Shown one piece after another: positions 16,028-23,737 of a stretch of DNA of 37,749 nt (the stretch's first letter is position 1; every line of letters begins with the position of its first letter). The translations under genes were made by a program, and so were the position numbers. The notes below the pieces were generated by a model. It saw nothing but the letters and a program-made list of their open reading frames with translations, was not told where the DNA came from and searched no databases. The stretch is taken from NCBI GenBank assembly GCA_022819945.1, contig JAJEGI010000030.1, positions 1-37,749 on the forward strand, in the 5' to 3' direction. This stretch comes from Candidatus Poribacteria bacterium (GTDB lineage Bacteria; Poribacteria; WGA-4E; WGA-3G).

Positions 16028-16213
16028 CTATAATCGCGGAACGCCTAAATCTTTACAAATTCTCTTAGCAAGTTTATTGTCAATTTCAGTATGTCTTGGG
16101 ATAGCAGTGCGGTCACCTGTATCCGCATTACCCTACCATGAATGATTGCTACCTTCGCGAATCAAGTAGCATCCGTGTTTTGTGAGATGCCGAAGCAACT
16201 GTCTAAGTTTCAT
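16028..16213 (-). pseudogene. hicA: hicA toxin gene interrupted by an in-frame amber codon
   Basis: From an ATG at 16213, which overlaps the hicB stop by 4 bp, the frame reads MKLRQLLRHLTKHGCYLIRE, GSNHSW, then TAG (16133-16135), then GNADTGDRTAIPRHTEIDNK and LAKRICKDLGVPRL with a normal stop. This is a full HicA mRNA interferase (double-stranded RNA-binding-like fold, His in GSNHS) with one Trp codon, usual in the SWW context, changed from TGG to TAG. Only a 26-residue product is expected, so the toxin is presumably dead. TAG is an ordinary stop elsewhere here (for example at 3604 and 33482), so recoding is unlikely. Confidence 0.85.
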
Positions 16214-16422
16214 ACAGCGATTTTGACCACTTCATACGCCCCTTCAATTTGCTGTGCTGCTTCCGCTACCTCAAATTCTAAGGCTTCGATCAGCGTAATT
16301 TTCAGTGTTTCTAATAATTCTTCCCGGGTTCTTTCTTGACAATTCACCCCGGGGATTTCGCGTATCCATCCGATCCACCATTCATCCCGGTGTTCAATTT
16401 GAGCAGTATAGGTTTGTGCCAT
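16210..16422 (-). CDS. hicB: HicB-type antitoxin
   Basis: This 70-residue protein is of the short HicB type (partial RNase H fold without a DNA-binding tail): YTAQIEHRDEWWIGWIREIP, then GVNCQERTREELLETLKITLIEAL. The pattern of polar strand, PGV-x-CQ/TREEL helix is characteristic. It pairs with the hicA frame directly downstream (ATGA overlap), which is broken, so hicB is now an orphan antitoxin. GAGG lies inside the end of the upstream small gene, 3 bp away, implying coupled translation. Confidence 0.85.
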   Translation of the reverse strand: MAQTYTAQIEHRDEWWIGWIREIPGVNCQERTREELLETLKITLIEALEFEVAEAAQQIEGAYEVVKIAV

Positions 16423-16425
16423 GTT

Positions 16426-16644
16426 CTACCTCTTTACAATAAGTTTTAACTCTCCATTTGGCAAATCCGAGAATTTGTATTTCCCAGACTGCCGCATCTG
16501 TTCCTGTAGTTCCTGATAGTGCGCAACCAGCCGACCAATATCATGATCAAACCGGGCAGAAATTTTATGTCGAATTTCGCGAACTTCCTTTACTATTTCG
16601 CATTCGGCATTTTTTTCCTTTTCTATAATTTCTTTATCTTCCAT
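16426..16644 (-). CDS. small helical protein, antitoxin-like module
   Basis: This protein of about 72 residues (ATG at 16644; GTG at 16647 also possible) is predicted almost all-helical and highly charged: IVKEVREIRHKISARFDHDI then GRLVAHYQELQEQMRQSGKY. The E-[IV]-R-x-[IV]-R-...-FDHDIGR pattern matches the frame at 33186-33404 and loosely the N-terminus of 19666-20310. I associate it with small proteins of the type SPIVEEVRRIRxxxAxxFNYDLxA that accompany PIN-type or other toxins in cyanobacteria and relatives; that link is from memory and function is unproven. GGAGG 4 nt before the ATG supports the start. It leads the hicBA unit. Confidence 0.6.
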   Translation of the reverse strand: MEDKEIIEKEKNAECEIVKEVREIRHKISARFDHDIGRLVAHYQELQEQMRQSGKYKFSDLPNGELKLIVKR

Positions 16645-16732
16645 CACGCCTCCGAACCATAGCGGTCAATTTAGCGATTTTTGACAGCGTTTCATAGATG
16701 GACCGAGTCTTCAAGGTTTCCGCGTAGGATCC

Positions 16733-16754
16733 GGTTCGGTTAGGAAACCGAACC
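16733..16754. repeat. GGTTCGGTT palindrome
   Basis: GGTTCGGTT (16733-16741) and AACCGAACC (16746-16754) form a 9-bp hairpin with a 4-nt loop, within a larger near-palindrome starting GTAGGATCC. It lies in the spacer upstream of the hicB unit and looks like a dispersed intergenic repeat rather than an operator. Confidence 0.55.
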
Positions 16755-16825
16755 TACCGTCCCTTGGCTTGAAACTGTTATGTTTTTAAAATTGACACTT
16801 ATGCTTCCGGCACACCTCCGAACCG

Positions 16826-16880
16826 AAAAAAAACGCTTGTAGCGCAAAATCTCACTGCAATGCAAGTTTACGCTACAAGC
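16826..16880 (-). terminator. mdh: intrinsic terminator of mdh
   Basis: On the minus strand a perfect 10-bp stem (GCTTGTAGCG 16871-16880 with CGCTACAAGC 16835-16844) with a 26-nt loop is followed by GTTTTTTTT (16826-16834). It lies 48 bp past the mdh stop. Confidence 0.85.
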
Positions 16881-16928
16881 ATGGACGAAATGTTTAAGTT
16901 GAACTCATGTTCAAAATAGTAGGATTGC

Positions 16929-17855
16929 TTAGTATCCCAACAATGCGATGCCTTCTCGGTACGTTGCAGCGGAATGTTGTAAGGAACCGAGTTCGGCTTC
17001 AGTCAGTTCGATTTCGAGAATCTCCTCTACACCGTTTCCACCGAGTTTAATAGGAACGCCAATATAGAGGTCGTCAATACCGTATTGTCCGGTAAGGTGT
17101 GCTGAACAGGGCAACAGCCGTTTCTTATCCAGAATGATGGCTTCCGCCATCTGCGCCAACGAGGCACCCGCGGCATAATAGCCACTCGTTTTTAGGAGAT
17201 TGACGATTTCAGCACCGCCGTCACGCGTCCGTTGTGCCATCGCTTCGATACGGTCTTCTGGAATCAATTGCGGAATCGGGATACCGTTGACAGTAGTATA
17301 GCGAGGGAGTGGGACCATCGTGTCGCCGTGTCCGCCGAGGACGAGCGCGTGGATGTCTTCTACAGATACACCGAGTTCAAGGGAGATAAAATAACGGAAC
17401 CGTGCCGAATCCAGTACACCCGCCTGTCCGACGACGCGGTGTGATGGAAATCCTGAAACCTGCCACGCATGGTAGGTCATGATGTCCAACGGATTGGTGA
17501 GCATCATAATAATAGTATCTGGTGAGTGCTTCACGACGTTTTCTGTGACGCTGCCGACGATATTCGCGTTCGTTTGCAACAGGTCTTCGCGCGTCATCCC
17601 CGGTTTCCGTGGGGAACCTGACGTAATAATTACCAAGTCGGAGCCTGCGGTTGCGGTGTAATCCAGGTCTCCGTCGATTGCGGCATCAAAGAGTTCCACG
17701 GGTCCCATTTGTGCCATATCTAATGCTTTACCTTGCGGGACTCCGTCTACGATGTCAATCATGACGACATCCCCGAGTTGTTTCTGTGCGATCAGGAACG
17801 CCGCTGTTGCGCCGACATTCCCCGCACCAATAACACTGATTTTTTTTCTTGCCAC
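16929..17855 (-). CDS. mdh: malate dehydrogenase (LDH-like)
   Basis: This 308-residue protein is an LDH-type malate dehydrogenase: Rossmann motif ISVIGAGNVGATAAFLIA, the NAD-selecting Asp at the end of beta-2 (VVMIDIVDG), the substrate loop SGSPRKPGMTREDLL whose first Arg marks malate over lactate specificity, TNPLDIMTYHAW, and catalytic His in LGGHGDTMVPL. It interconverts malate and oxaloacetate in the citric acid cycle. An in-frame ATG exists at 17867, but GGAGG sits 5 nt before the GTG at 17855, giving the typical MARKKISVIGAGN start, so GTG is preferred. It has its own promoter and terminator. Confidence 0.95.
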   Translation of the reverse strand: MARKKISVIGAGNVGATAAFLIAQKQLGDVVMIDIVDGVPQGKALDMAQMGPVELFDAAIDGDLDYTATAGSDLVIITSGSPRKPGMTREDLLQTNANIVGSVTENVVKHSPDTIIMMLTNPLDIMTYHAWQVSGFPSHRVVGQAGVLDSARFRYFISLELGVSVEDIHALVLGGHGDTMVPLPRYTTVNGIPIPQLIPEDRIEAMAQRTRDGGAEIVNLLKTSGYYAAGASLAQMAEAIILDKKRLLPCSAHLTGQYGIDDLYIGVPIKLGGNGVEEILEIELTEAELGSLQHSAATYREGIALLGY

Positions 17856-17908
17856 TTCTGCCTCCATTATGAAAATGTATGGTTTTTATTCTAAGATTGA
17901 CAGTATTA

Positions 17909-17937
17909 ATTATACCCAGAAATCTGCAAATAATCAA
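17909..17937 (-). promoter_or_regulatory. sigma-70 promoter of mdh
   Basis: Minus strand: TTGATT (17932-17937), 17-nt spacer, TATAAT (17909-17914). The implied start site is about 47 nt before the GTG start codon. Confidence 0.82.
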
Positions 17938-17967
17938 GTCACCTATGGAAACACTTGTTTGCGTTTT

Positions 17968-17996
17968 TTGACAAAATGTGTTATTATTCCTCTAAC
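17968..17996 (+). promoter_or_regulatory. possible plus-strand promoter
   Basis: TTGACA (17968-17973), 17-nt spacer, TCTAAC (17991-17996). It faces away from the mdh promoter, toward the small membrane protein frame at 18087. Confidence 0.45.
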
Positions 17997-18086
17997 GGAT
18001 GCAAGATTTCAGTGCAGTTAAAGCGGAATACCACCACCAGTGCTATTATTTAACCGAAACCCGCAGATTTTTAGGAACAGACATAG

Positions 18087-18395
18087 ATGAATTTTCGATT
18101 TTTGGCAACGAAACAGAAACCGGTAACGGTAGGATCTGCGCTGGTAACAACGGGATGCCTTTTACTAATTACTGTACTCAAACTCCTACCGGTCCGACCT
18201 TATCTTTGGTTACATATTTCTTTAATGACAATTTTATTTTTTTTCACAGCATGGACGTTGTTATCCTGGTGGCTGTGTTGGCATCCTGAACGCGAATCCC
18301 GCTCTGTTCATGTATGGGGATTGATTATTACAGTCAGTTTTACCGTGATTGGAATAGTGGGATCCATAGTACTCAGCAGATACTTACTTTTTTAA
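18087..18395 (+). CDS. small three-helix membrane protein, unknown
   Basis: This frame encodes 102 residues with three hydrophobic helices (VGSALVTTGCLLLITVLKLL; LHISLMTILFFFTAWTLLSW; VWGLIITVSFTVIGIVGSIV) and basic ends, including the turn WHPERESR. AGGA lies about 10 nt before the ATG and a plausible promoter 90 bp upstream. The regular helix spacing supports a real gene; I know of no family. It is divergent from mdh and convergent with the operon ending at 18523. The following 18396-18522 holds nothing recognisable. Confidence 0.5.
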   Translation: MNFRFLATKQKPVTVGSALVTTGCLLLITVLKLLPVRPYLWLHISLMTILFFFTAWTLLSWWLCWHPERESRSVHVWGLIITVSFTVIGIVGSIVLSRYLLF

Positions 18396-18522
18396 AATAG
18401 GGCTCAATGTTTCGCCTGCTGGAACCTCTTCGGTTATCGCTTTGTAGGAAAATTCGCGAAAATCTTGGTAAAATAAGAATTTGCCATGTTCCAAAATGGA
18501 ATTGAGATAATGAAGGGGTCTA

Positions 18523-19308
18523 TTAATCCATCAACTTAATCTCACCCCAGCGCGAAGCCAATTTACCACGGGCTTCTACAGGATACGGCAGACTCTCCGA
18601 TTTTACGAAAATATCATCAACAGCAACCTCAACCACCTGATCAGCAGTGAGGTAGATACTCCACCACGGAAACTCGCCTAAGTCGGCGTTAGAAGGGATG
18701 TCGTCCTTTTTCCATTCCGTCTTTTCACCCGGATCAACCGTGACAGCCATTTCATGTTTCGCATCGTTCCACTCTAAGCGGAGCGTTCGGAGCATATTCG
18801 TGTTTTCGGGGATGTCTTCATAAGAGAACGCCTGCCAACCGCCGAGTTGTCCAATGGAGCCGGAACCGAACACACCTTTTGGTCCCCAGTTATGTTGATG
18901 GCTTGGTGACATACCGAAAACCCAGTTCGGATTTTTCCAGTTCGGTTCTTCATTGGTACACAGCACCCCGAACCATCCACCGGCATCAGAGAGTTCCGCA
19001 ACCTTCACCGTGAATTGGATACCGAGAATGTCGCGCGGCTCCCATCCGAAAACGAGCTTGAAACCGGGATCACGACCCCCGGGACTTTTGACTTTCATCT
19101 GGAACGTGCCGTCTTTGATACCCATCTCTAAGCGGTTTTCAGGAACAAATTGAACCCATTTCGTGCCGAGGTCTGGTATCTGTCCAGGTGTCTCGTCGAT
19201 TGCGTCTAAATCTCCCTCAAAATCGTCGTAAGGTTTCCATTCGGGTGCGGCAAACGCACTGGATAGGGTAAATGCCGCCAAAATGCAAATAAACAGTGTA
19301 GTTTTCAT
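18523..19308 (-). CDS. secreted concanavalin-like protein with KLASRW-type tail
   Basis: The start is taken at the ATG at 19308, giving 261 residues with a clean signal peptide (MKTTLFICILAAFTLSSAFA); the longer frame adds an implausible hydrophilic N-terminus. The body is a beta-sandwich-like protein: YDDFEGDLDAIDETPGQIPD, FKLVFGWEPRDILGIQFTVK, WWSIYLTADQVVEVAVDDIF, with many Trp; this pattern is common in concanavalin-like glycan-binding domains, but no catalytic residues were identified. It ends VEARGKLASRWGEIKLMD, a divergent version of the shared tail. The ATG overlaps the TGA of the membrane protein gene upstream (ATGA) and lacks a clear ribosome site, so translation is probably coupled. 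Confidence 0.82.
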   Translation of the reverse strand: MKTTLFICILAAFTLSSAFAAPEWKPYDDFEGDLDAIDETPGQIPDLGTKWVQFVPENRLEMGIKDGTFQMKVKSPGGRDPGFKLVFGWEPRDILGIQFTVKVAELSDAGGWFGVLCTNEEPNWKNPNWVFGMSPSHQHNWGPKGVFGSGSIGQLGGWQAFSYEDIPENTNMLRTLRLEWNDAKHEMAVTVDPGEKTEWKKDDIPSNADLGEFPWWSIYLTADQVVEVAVDDIFVKSESLPYPVEARGKLASRWGEIKLMD

Positions 19309-19619
19309 AAGTATTTTACCAGTAATATTGTGTGAATGACGCTCATTAGCAGAACGAGACGAAAAATCCACCGGATAACACGCGAGTTCGGATACTCCAA
19401 TTTAAAAACAAACAGCCGTGCTGCCGCCATCCAGCTACAAGGCGTTACAAGACACTGATTTAGAAAATTATAGGTGTCACCAAGAAAAAGCGTGATAAAG
19501 GTACCGAGTGCAAGGGATAAGATAATCAGATTGAAAACTGTACTGAATTTACCTGATCGACTGACGACAATAAGCCATTTTCTTAAAAATTCTTTCTTCA
19601 GTTCATAGTCGTCGCTCAT
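19305..19619 (-). CDS. small membrane protein, unknown
   Basis: This protein of about 104 residues (ATG at 19619 chosen because GGA-rich sequence precedes it; an ATG at 19640 is also in frame) has a charged N-terminus and three hydrophobic helices: STVFNLIILSLALGTFITLF, a short middle one around CSWMAAARLFVF, and FRLVLLMSVIHTILLV. I do not recognise the family. It is the middle gene of a three-gene unit; its stop overlaps the start of the tailed secreted protein, so the two may be made in fixed ratio and act together. Export or anchoring of the tailed protein is one guess. Confidence 0.6.
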   Translation of the reverse strand: MSDDYELKKEFLRKWLIVVSRSGKFSTVFNLIILSLALGTFITLFLGDTYNFLNQCLVTPCSWMAAARLFVFKLEYPNSRVIRWIFRLVLLMSVIHTILLVKYL

Positions 19620-19665
19620 CTGAAACTTCCATCCTTCCATTTTCGAATCACGCTCGCGAAAGTCG

Positions 19666-20310
19666 TTAGTCCTTAAAACGGTTCAAAAGCTGCGTTAATT
19701 CTTCCACTTCTTCGCCGCGCTTCATTCTTATTTCAAGATGCGCGCTTGCGAGATATTCCCGTCCTTCCCGCTTATCGAAACCGATAATAGGTTCCGTTAC
19801 GATTTGCATCTCGTCTGTGAGTTCTAACGTGAAATTTAAGGATCTGAAATCCGGTAGCCAAGCCGTCAAAATCTGGCGAACCTCTTCCGCAATCGGAGAG
19901 GTTTCGGACTGCAGGTCGGTATCCTTGATGAGAGCAAATCGGATCGCTGCAATTGCCCAATCCTGTATAAGTACACGAGCAATTTCAGTTTGTAGCGTTG
20001 CACCAAAATTGTCCTTCGCGTTGTCCTTCGCTGCATCGCAGGTTTCCAGTCCGGTTTTGAGCCGTTTAAGCAACGCAATGATTTTCGGGTCCGTGTCTGC
20101 TCTTTCTGCTCGATCTATTACAAAGGCAAGGTGTTCAGTGGTTACACTGAATTCAAGGTGCTGTGGTGGGGGTGCGTACTTCCTACCTTTCCGCTTTTCT
20201 TCTGCTTCAACCTCTTTTAAGTGTTCAAAGAGTGCCTGCACATCCTTGAATTGGGAATTATATTCTTCTTTGATACGGTAGCATTCTTCGAGGATAGGAT
20301 CGGGTTTCAT
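19666..20310 (-). CDS. unknown protein with N-terminal antitoxin-like helical module
   Basis: This 214-residue soluble protein starts with DPILEECYRIKEEYNSQFKD and continues FEHLKEVEAEEKRKGRKYAP, closely matching the DPIVEE-R-x-R-...-GRKY layout of small antitoxin-like proteins and related to the modules at 16426-16644 and 33186-33404. Here it is fused to about 160 further residues: a helical middle (DPKIIALLKRLKTGLETCDA) and an alpha-beta C-terminal part (FRSLNFTLELTDEMQIVTEP). No enzymatic motif was recognised. GAGG 7 nt before the ATG sets the start. It leads the unit with the membrane protein and the tailed secreted protein. Confidence 0.65.
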   Translation of the reverse strand: MKPDPILEECYRIKEEYNSQFKDVQALFEHLKEVEAEEKRKGRKYAPPPQHLEFSVTTEHLAFVIDRAERADTDPKIIALLKRLKTGLETCDAAKDNAKDNFGATLQTEIARVLIQDWAIAAIRFALIKDTDLQSETSPIAEEVRQILTAWLPDFRSLNFTLELTDEMQIVTEPIIGFDKREGREYLASAHLEIRMKRGEEVEELTQLLNRFKD

Positions 20311-20466
20311 AAGTTTACCTCAATTAAAGCTGGTGAGCAGATAAACGGAGATTGAAAACCTTGTTTCGCTGGAAGATTGGAAGGTGGGAAGGCCGGAGAG
20401 ACTTCCATTCTTCCCTTTTTTCTATCCGATTGGGAGACTACAGAGATATGTCTTCCATTCTACAGA

Positions 20467-21396
20467 TTAAGCGTGCCGGGGTCCCATAGCATAAACAGGA
20501 TTGTCGCCGAGGTTTTCGATGAGCCATCCACGCAATGGTACGTCGTCTTCGGATGGAACGTAGCGGCCGTTGTTTCGGGTAGCGGCACCGAGCAGCTGCC
20601 GACGAATCGGATCACACCGTTCATAGAGCGGTTCAACCGTCATCTCATCTTTTGGACGGATCCAGCGGTAGCCGTAGCCGTAGAAGAGTGCTTTTCGGGT
20701 CATTTGAGAGTGGTTCGGACTGCGCGAGTGCCAGAGCCGTCTATCGAACAGAACGGCGGTTCCGGGTTCCACACAGACCGGCATCGCATCGTCAGGGACA
20801 TCATCTGCGGTGCCTTCTCGCGGATCACGGCTGATTTCGGACTCTGGCACTGACATATCTGATTTTAGATGACTGCCCGGACGGATATAGAAGTTACCGC
20901 GTCCCGGTTCAGAGACATCTGTGAGGAAGTATGCCACTTTCAGGGATAGACGTGGACGTGGATGGGTTTCCATTTCAATATTGACGCGTCCGCTGTCTTG
21001 GTGCCATTCCAACCACCCTTCGCCTTCTTCGGCATCCGAGGCAGCAGGTGGTTTAACGTGCATGTGCGCGTGGTACAGGTAGATATTCCATCCCAAGATA
21101 CCCCACACTTTAGGGAGCGTCGTTGGTAGGTCAACGAGATTTAAGAGCACGTCATCGGCACCTAAAAAATCCGACCAACCCCAGTGTGAGCCAGGCTTTG
21201 CCCTGCCTGTGGCAAGTGCTTTGTTATGCAGGGTATCTACAGCATGTATCAACTGCTCGCGCATCTCTGATGGGAGTGCGTTTGGTACATATAGATAGCC
21301 ATTTTCTTCAAAATGGGTGCGTTCTTCTTCTGTGATTAAGTGCGGGAGGTACTTCTCAGGTGAAGCCTCCATACCCATATTAAGAAGTGCGTTCAT
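20467..21396 (-). CDS. phytanoyl-CoA dioxygenase (PhyH)-family oxygenase
   Basis: With the ATG at 21396 (AAGGAG 7 nt upstream) the protein is 309 residues. The oxygenase triad is visible: His132-x-Asp134 in EWHQDSGR, distal His223 in RLWHSRSPN and Arg234 in QMTRKALFYG. Also typical are the N-terminal FEENGYLYVPNALPSEM, the core-strand YFLTDVSEPGRGNFYIRPGS (bulky strand followed by the cofactor loop) and EPGTAVLFDRR. It should catalyse a 2-oxoglutarate-dependent hydroxylation; the substrate is unknown. It differs strongly from the PhyH protein at 9926-10648. It lies 64 bp downstream of a sugar-isomerase-like gene on the same strand, so the pair probably acts on one catabolic substrate. Confidence 0.9.
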   Translation of the reverse strand: MNALLNMGMEASPEKYLPHLITEEERTHFEENGYLYVPNALPSEMREQLIHAVDTLHNKALATGRAKPGSHWGWSDFLGADDVLLNLVDLPTTLPKVWGILGWNIYLYHAHMHVKPPAASDAEEGEGWLEWHQDSGRVNIEMETHPRPRLSLKVAYFLTDVSEPGRGNFYIRPGSHLKSDMSVPESEISRDPREGTADDVPDDAMPVCVEPGTAVLFDRRLWHSRSPNHSQMTRKALFYGYGYRWIRPKDEMTVEPLYERCDPIRRQLLGAATRNNGRYVPSEDDVPLRGWLIENLGDNPVYAMGPRHA

Positions 21397-21460
21397 GGTA
21401 TTCTCCTTGATTGCGCTGCTATGTAGATGACTGTGCGAGCGGACGCAAAAGTTGGACAGA

Positions 21461-22324
21461 TTACCGGACAAACTCATCAAGGAACTCGCGTGAGCGGATC
21501 AAACCGTCGGATTCTGCTTCCCACGTCCGCCAGTAACGGTAATCCTCAAGTTCCACACTCACAATACCGTCAAAATCCTCATCCTCTAAACGTTGTACGA
21601 CCCGCAGCCAATCCACGATACCGTCACCCGGAATCGTGTAACGCCACCAATCTTCACCGAAGCCGCGAGGGCTTTGGAAACTCGGTCCCAGATTGCCGTG
21701 CAAATAGAGTGCTTCTTCATCAAAGGCGGTATCTTTACCGTGGACGTGTTTAACGTACGCTGCGAATTCATTCAGTGCCCGTAGGTAGTCGATACCGATT
21801 CTGACAAGGTGCGACGGATCGTAGTTAAGTCCTAAACCCGGAGAGTCGCATTCCGCGAACATCGCACGCCACATCTCTGGTGTGCAACCGAGCGCGGGAT
21901 AATCGGGACCGGGACCGGGCCATCCTTCAACCGCGATCGTTACACCTTTGGAAGCGGCGAACTCGGCGACCGGTGGAACGGTCTCTTTCCAAATATCAAA
22001 GTTCTTTGCTCGACCGAGACTTGCATCTTCCGGCACAAAGACGCAGAACATGATGTGAACGTCGTTGTCAGCAGCGGCTTCAATGGCGGCTTTTGCTGCC
22101 GAGGCACCGGCTTTCTGTTTAGATTTTTTCGCGCTGAGCAGGTCTCTGGTGCCTGGGAGGTCCGCGGAGCCGATAGCGAGACCGGCATCCCTCGCGGTTT
22201 GGACAATTTCGGGGGTGACTTCTCCAATATCAACGGCATCGAACCCGTTATCTGCGCACCACTTGCAGAAATCTGCGAAAGGTAATTGACGGGCTGTACC
22301 GGGAATACGTAATCCTATCTTCAT
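21461..22324 (-). CDS. TIM-barrel sugar-phosphate isomerase/epimerase-like protein
   Basis: This 287-residue protein belongs to the xylose-isomerase-like AP endonuclease-2 superfamily. The opening MKIGLRIPGTARQLPFADFC and FDAVDIGE are typical first strands. Probable metal ligands are Glu133 (IAVEGWPGPG), Asp169 (LNYDPSHL), His195 (KHVHGKD) and Glu258 (SVELED). Family members isomerise or epimerise sugars and inositols or act in related dehydration steps; the exact reaction cannot be told. It is cytoplasmic. It is followed by the PhyH gene. The ATG lacks a strong ribosome site. Confidence 0.88.
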   Translation of the reverse strand: MKIGLRIPGTARQLPFADFCKWCADNGFDAVDIGEVTPEIVQTARDAGLAIGSADLPGTRDLLSAKKSKQKAGASAAKAAIEAAADNDVHIMFCVFVPEDASLGRAKNFDIWKETVPPVAEFAASKGVTIAVEGWPGPGPDYPALGCTPEMWRAMFAECDSPGLGLNYDPSHLVRIGIDYLRALNEFAAYVKHVHGKDTAFDEEALYLHGNLGPSFQSPRGFGEDWWRYTIPGDGIVDWLRVVQRLEDEDFDGIVSVELEDYRYWRTWEAESDGLIRSREFLDEFVR

Positions 22325-22451
22325 ATTTTTAACTATGGTCCTCTGAGCATCGCTCCACTACGTTTCGCGATGGTTTCTGGTTAAGTACGAAAGGTTTTCA
22401 GGGAACCTACCGTGTGTGAATTGTATCAAGAACCTGCCTGAAACATTGTTC

Positions 22452-22473
22452 TGCAAGCCTCTATAGGCTTGCA
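22452..22473. repeat. 9-bp palindrome TGCAAGCCT
   Basis: TGCAAGCCT (22452-22460) and AGGCTTGCA (22465-22473) pair perfectly over a 4-nt loop, 35 bp past the stop of the radical SAM gene. It could act as that gene's transcript end, but there is no T tract; it may instead be a dispersed repeat. The rest of 22325-22507 holds no gene. Confidence 0.5.
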
Positions 22474-22507
22474 CAAGGAAGGCAGACCCGTACTCGAAAA
22501 TTAAAAA

Positions 22508-23728
22508 CTAAAATCCCATCAGTCCACAGCATCGGCGGCACACGGGCATAGGACCGTCGTTACTCACGGACTGCCGGAACTTCATCGCCTTCTGGTTATT
22601 CCACATATCGACAACTTTGTCTGTCTTGATATTGCCGATTATATAGTCGTGGTAATCACGGCAGAGGCTTACATCGCCGTTGCTGTCAATCTCCATGGTC
22701 ATATAGATACTGACACACTGGTTATAGCCAAAAGTCTGCTCGTGATCGGTGTAATAACGTTGGATTTCGCCTTTGGTATTAAGTCTCGGCATCATGATCG
22801 GCGGGCAGCGGCGTTGTTCGTTGGAGAGGTTCTCCATCTCTTCAAATCGATCCAAGATTACACCGTGATCAAAGTCCTTCCACGTTCCTATCCAACCGTA
22901 ATGGGTTTGCGGTTTGAAGCCAAAGCGTTTCTCAAATTCTTCTGTGTGTTCCTGCGCAGATTGAGAATCTATCCACCATGTCAGATAGAAAATTTGCGCG
23001 TCGGCGTATTGACTTGTGAACTTATAGAGGTCTACGACAACGTCGATATTATACATCGTGACGCAGCTCAACGGAATAATATACGGGAATGCGATGTTCC
23101 GTTTCTCTTTCTCTGCGCTCAGTATTTCCAGTGCGGCTTTGACATCCTTAAAGTTATCGTAGTTTTCAGATACACCGGGGCGTTGCGTGTTGTGAATTTC
23201 TTCATTCGGTCCATCGACGCTCAGGTAGATAATTTTGCAAGTTTCCAAAATATCGTCGGCGCGCCTGGCGATATTCGTTGCGTTGCTAACGAGTGATATG
23301 GGCATTCCCTTCTCTTTGATATAATGCATCAATTCGATAATTCCGGGGTAAAGCATCGGTTCACCGCCCCAGATATACCAGACAGGGGACCAACCTTCAT
23401 CAACAATCTGATCGACGAGATCTTTATAGACTTCAACTGGGACTTCGCGCTGTTTGAGTTCTTTGAGGGATTGCCCGAGCAGGTAACCGTTGTCGCCCCA
23501 CTGTCCACAGGAGTGGCAACGGAGATTGCACATATCGGTGATTCGGAGACTTACCAATTGAATAGCGTCGCCTTTACCGTGTTTCGCACCGAGGGGGTGT
23601 CGCCAGTTGAAACTCTCTTTAGCGAGTTGGTAGCGCATGAACTTGCGCGAAGTCCCCCAATCCTCCGACATAGCGGTAGCGAGTTCATTGACAAGAAATC
23701 TTGATGAGATTCGACTTCGTAGTGCCAT
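22508..23728 (-). CDS. radical SAM/SPASM-domain protein
   Basis: This 406-residue protein has the radical SAM cluster motif C67-x3-C71-x2-C74 (CNLRCHSCGQW) after RITDM, then the SAM-binding GGEPMLYPG (GGE motif) and YLSVDGPNEEIHNTQRPG. The C-terminal part carries SPASM-type cysteines: YNQCVSIYMTMEIDSNGDV then SLCRDYHDYIIGNI and finally CRRCCGLMGF (C397, C400, C401), for auxiliary iron-sulfur clusters. SPASM enzymes modify peptides or other macromolecules or small metabolites; no substrate peptide gene is seen nearby, so the role is open. AAGGAG 6 nt before the ATG sets the start. It follows msrB by 9 bp and is surely co-transcribed. Confidence 0.9.
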   Translation of the reverse strand: MALRSRISSRFLVNELATAMSEDWGTSRKFMRYQLAKESFNWRHPLGAKHGKGDAIQLVSLRITDMCNLRCHSCGQWGDNGYLLGQSLKELKQREVPVEVYKDLVDQIVDEGWSPVWYIWGGEPMLYPGIIELMHYIKEKGMPISLVSNATNIARRADDILETCKIIYLSVDGPNEEIHNTQRPGVSENYDNFKDVKAALEILSAEKEKRNIAFPYIIPLSCVTMYNIDVVVDLYKFTSQYADAQIFYLTWWIDSQSAQEHTEEFEKRFGFKPQTHYGWIGTWKDFDHGVILDRFEEMENLSNEQRRCPPIMMPRLNTKGEIQRYYTDHEQTFGYNQCVSIYMTMEIDSNGDVSLCRDYHDYIIGNIKTDKVVDMWNNQKAMKFRQSVSNDGPMPVCRRCCGLMGF

Positions 23729-23737
23729 TTATTCTCC

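Noticed and set aside
16133..16135. Amber codon in hicA as evidence for a recoded genetic code
   Set aside because: TAG ends ordinary genes here (secreted protein B at 3604, LarA-like gene at 33482), so reassignment is unlikely; a nonsense mutation is simpler.
19817..20281. 154-residue plus-strand frame
   Set aside because: It lies wholly antisense to the helical-module gene, is Ser-rich in the manner of antisense frames and has no ribosome site.
22649..23296. 215-residue plus-strand frame
   Set aside because: Fully antisense to the radical SAM/SPASM gene, whose motifs are unmistakable.
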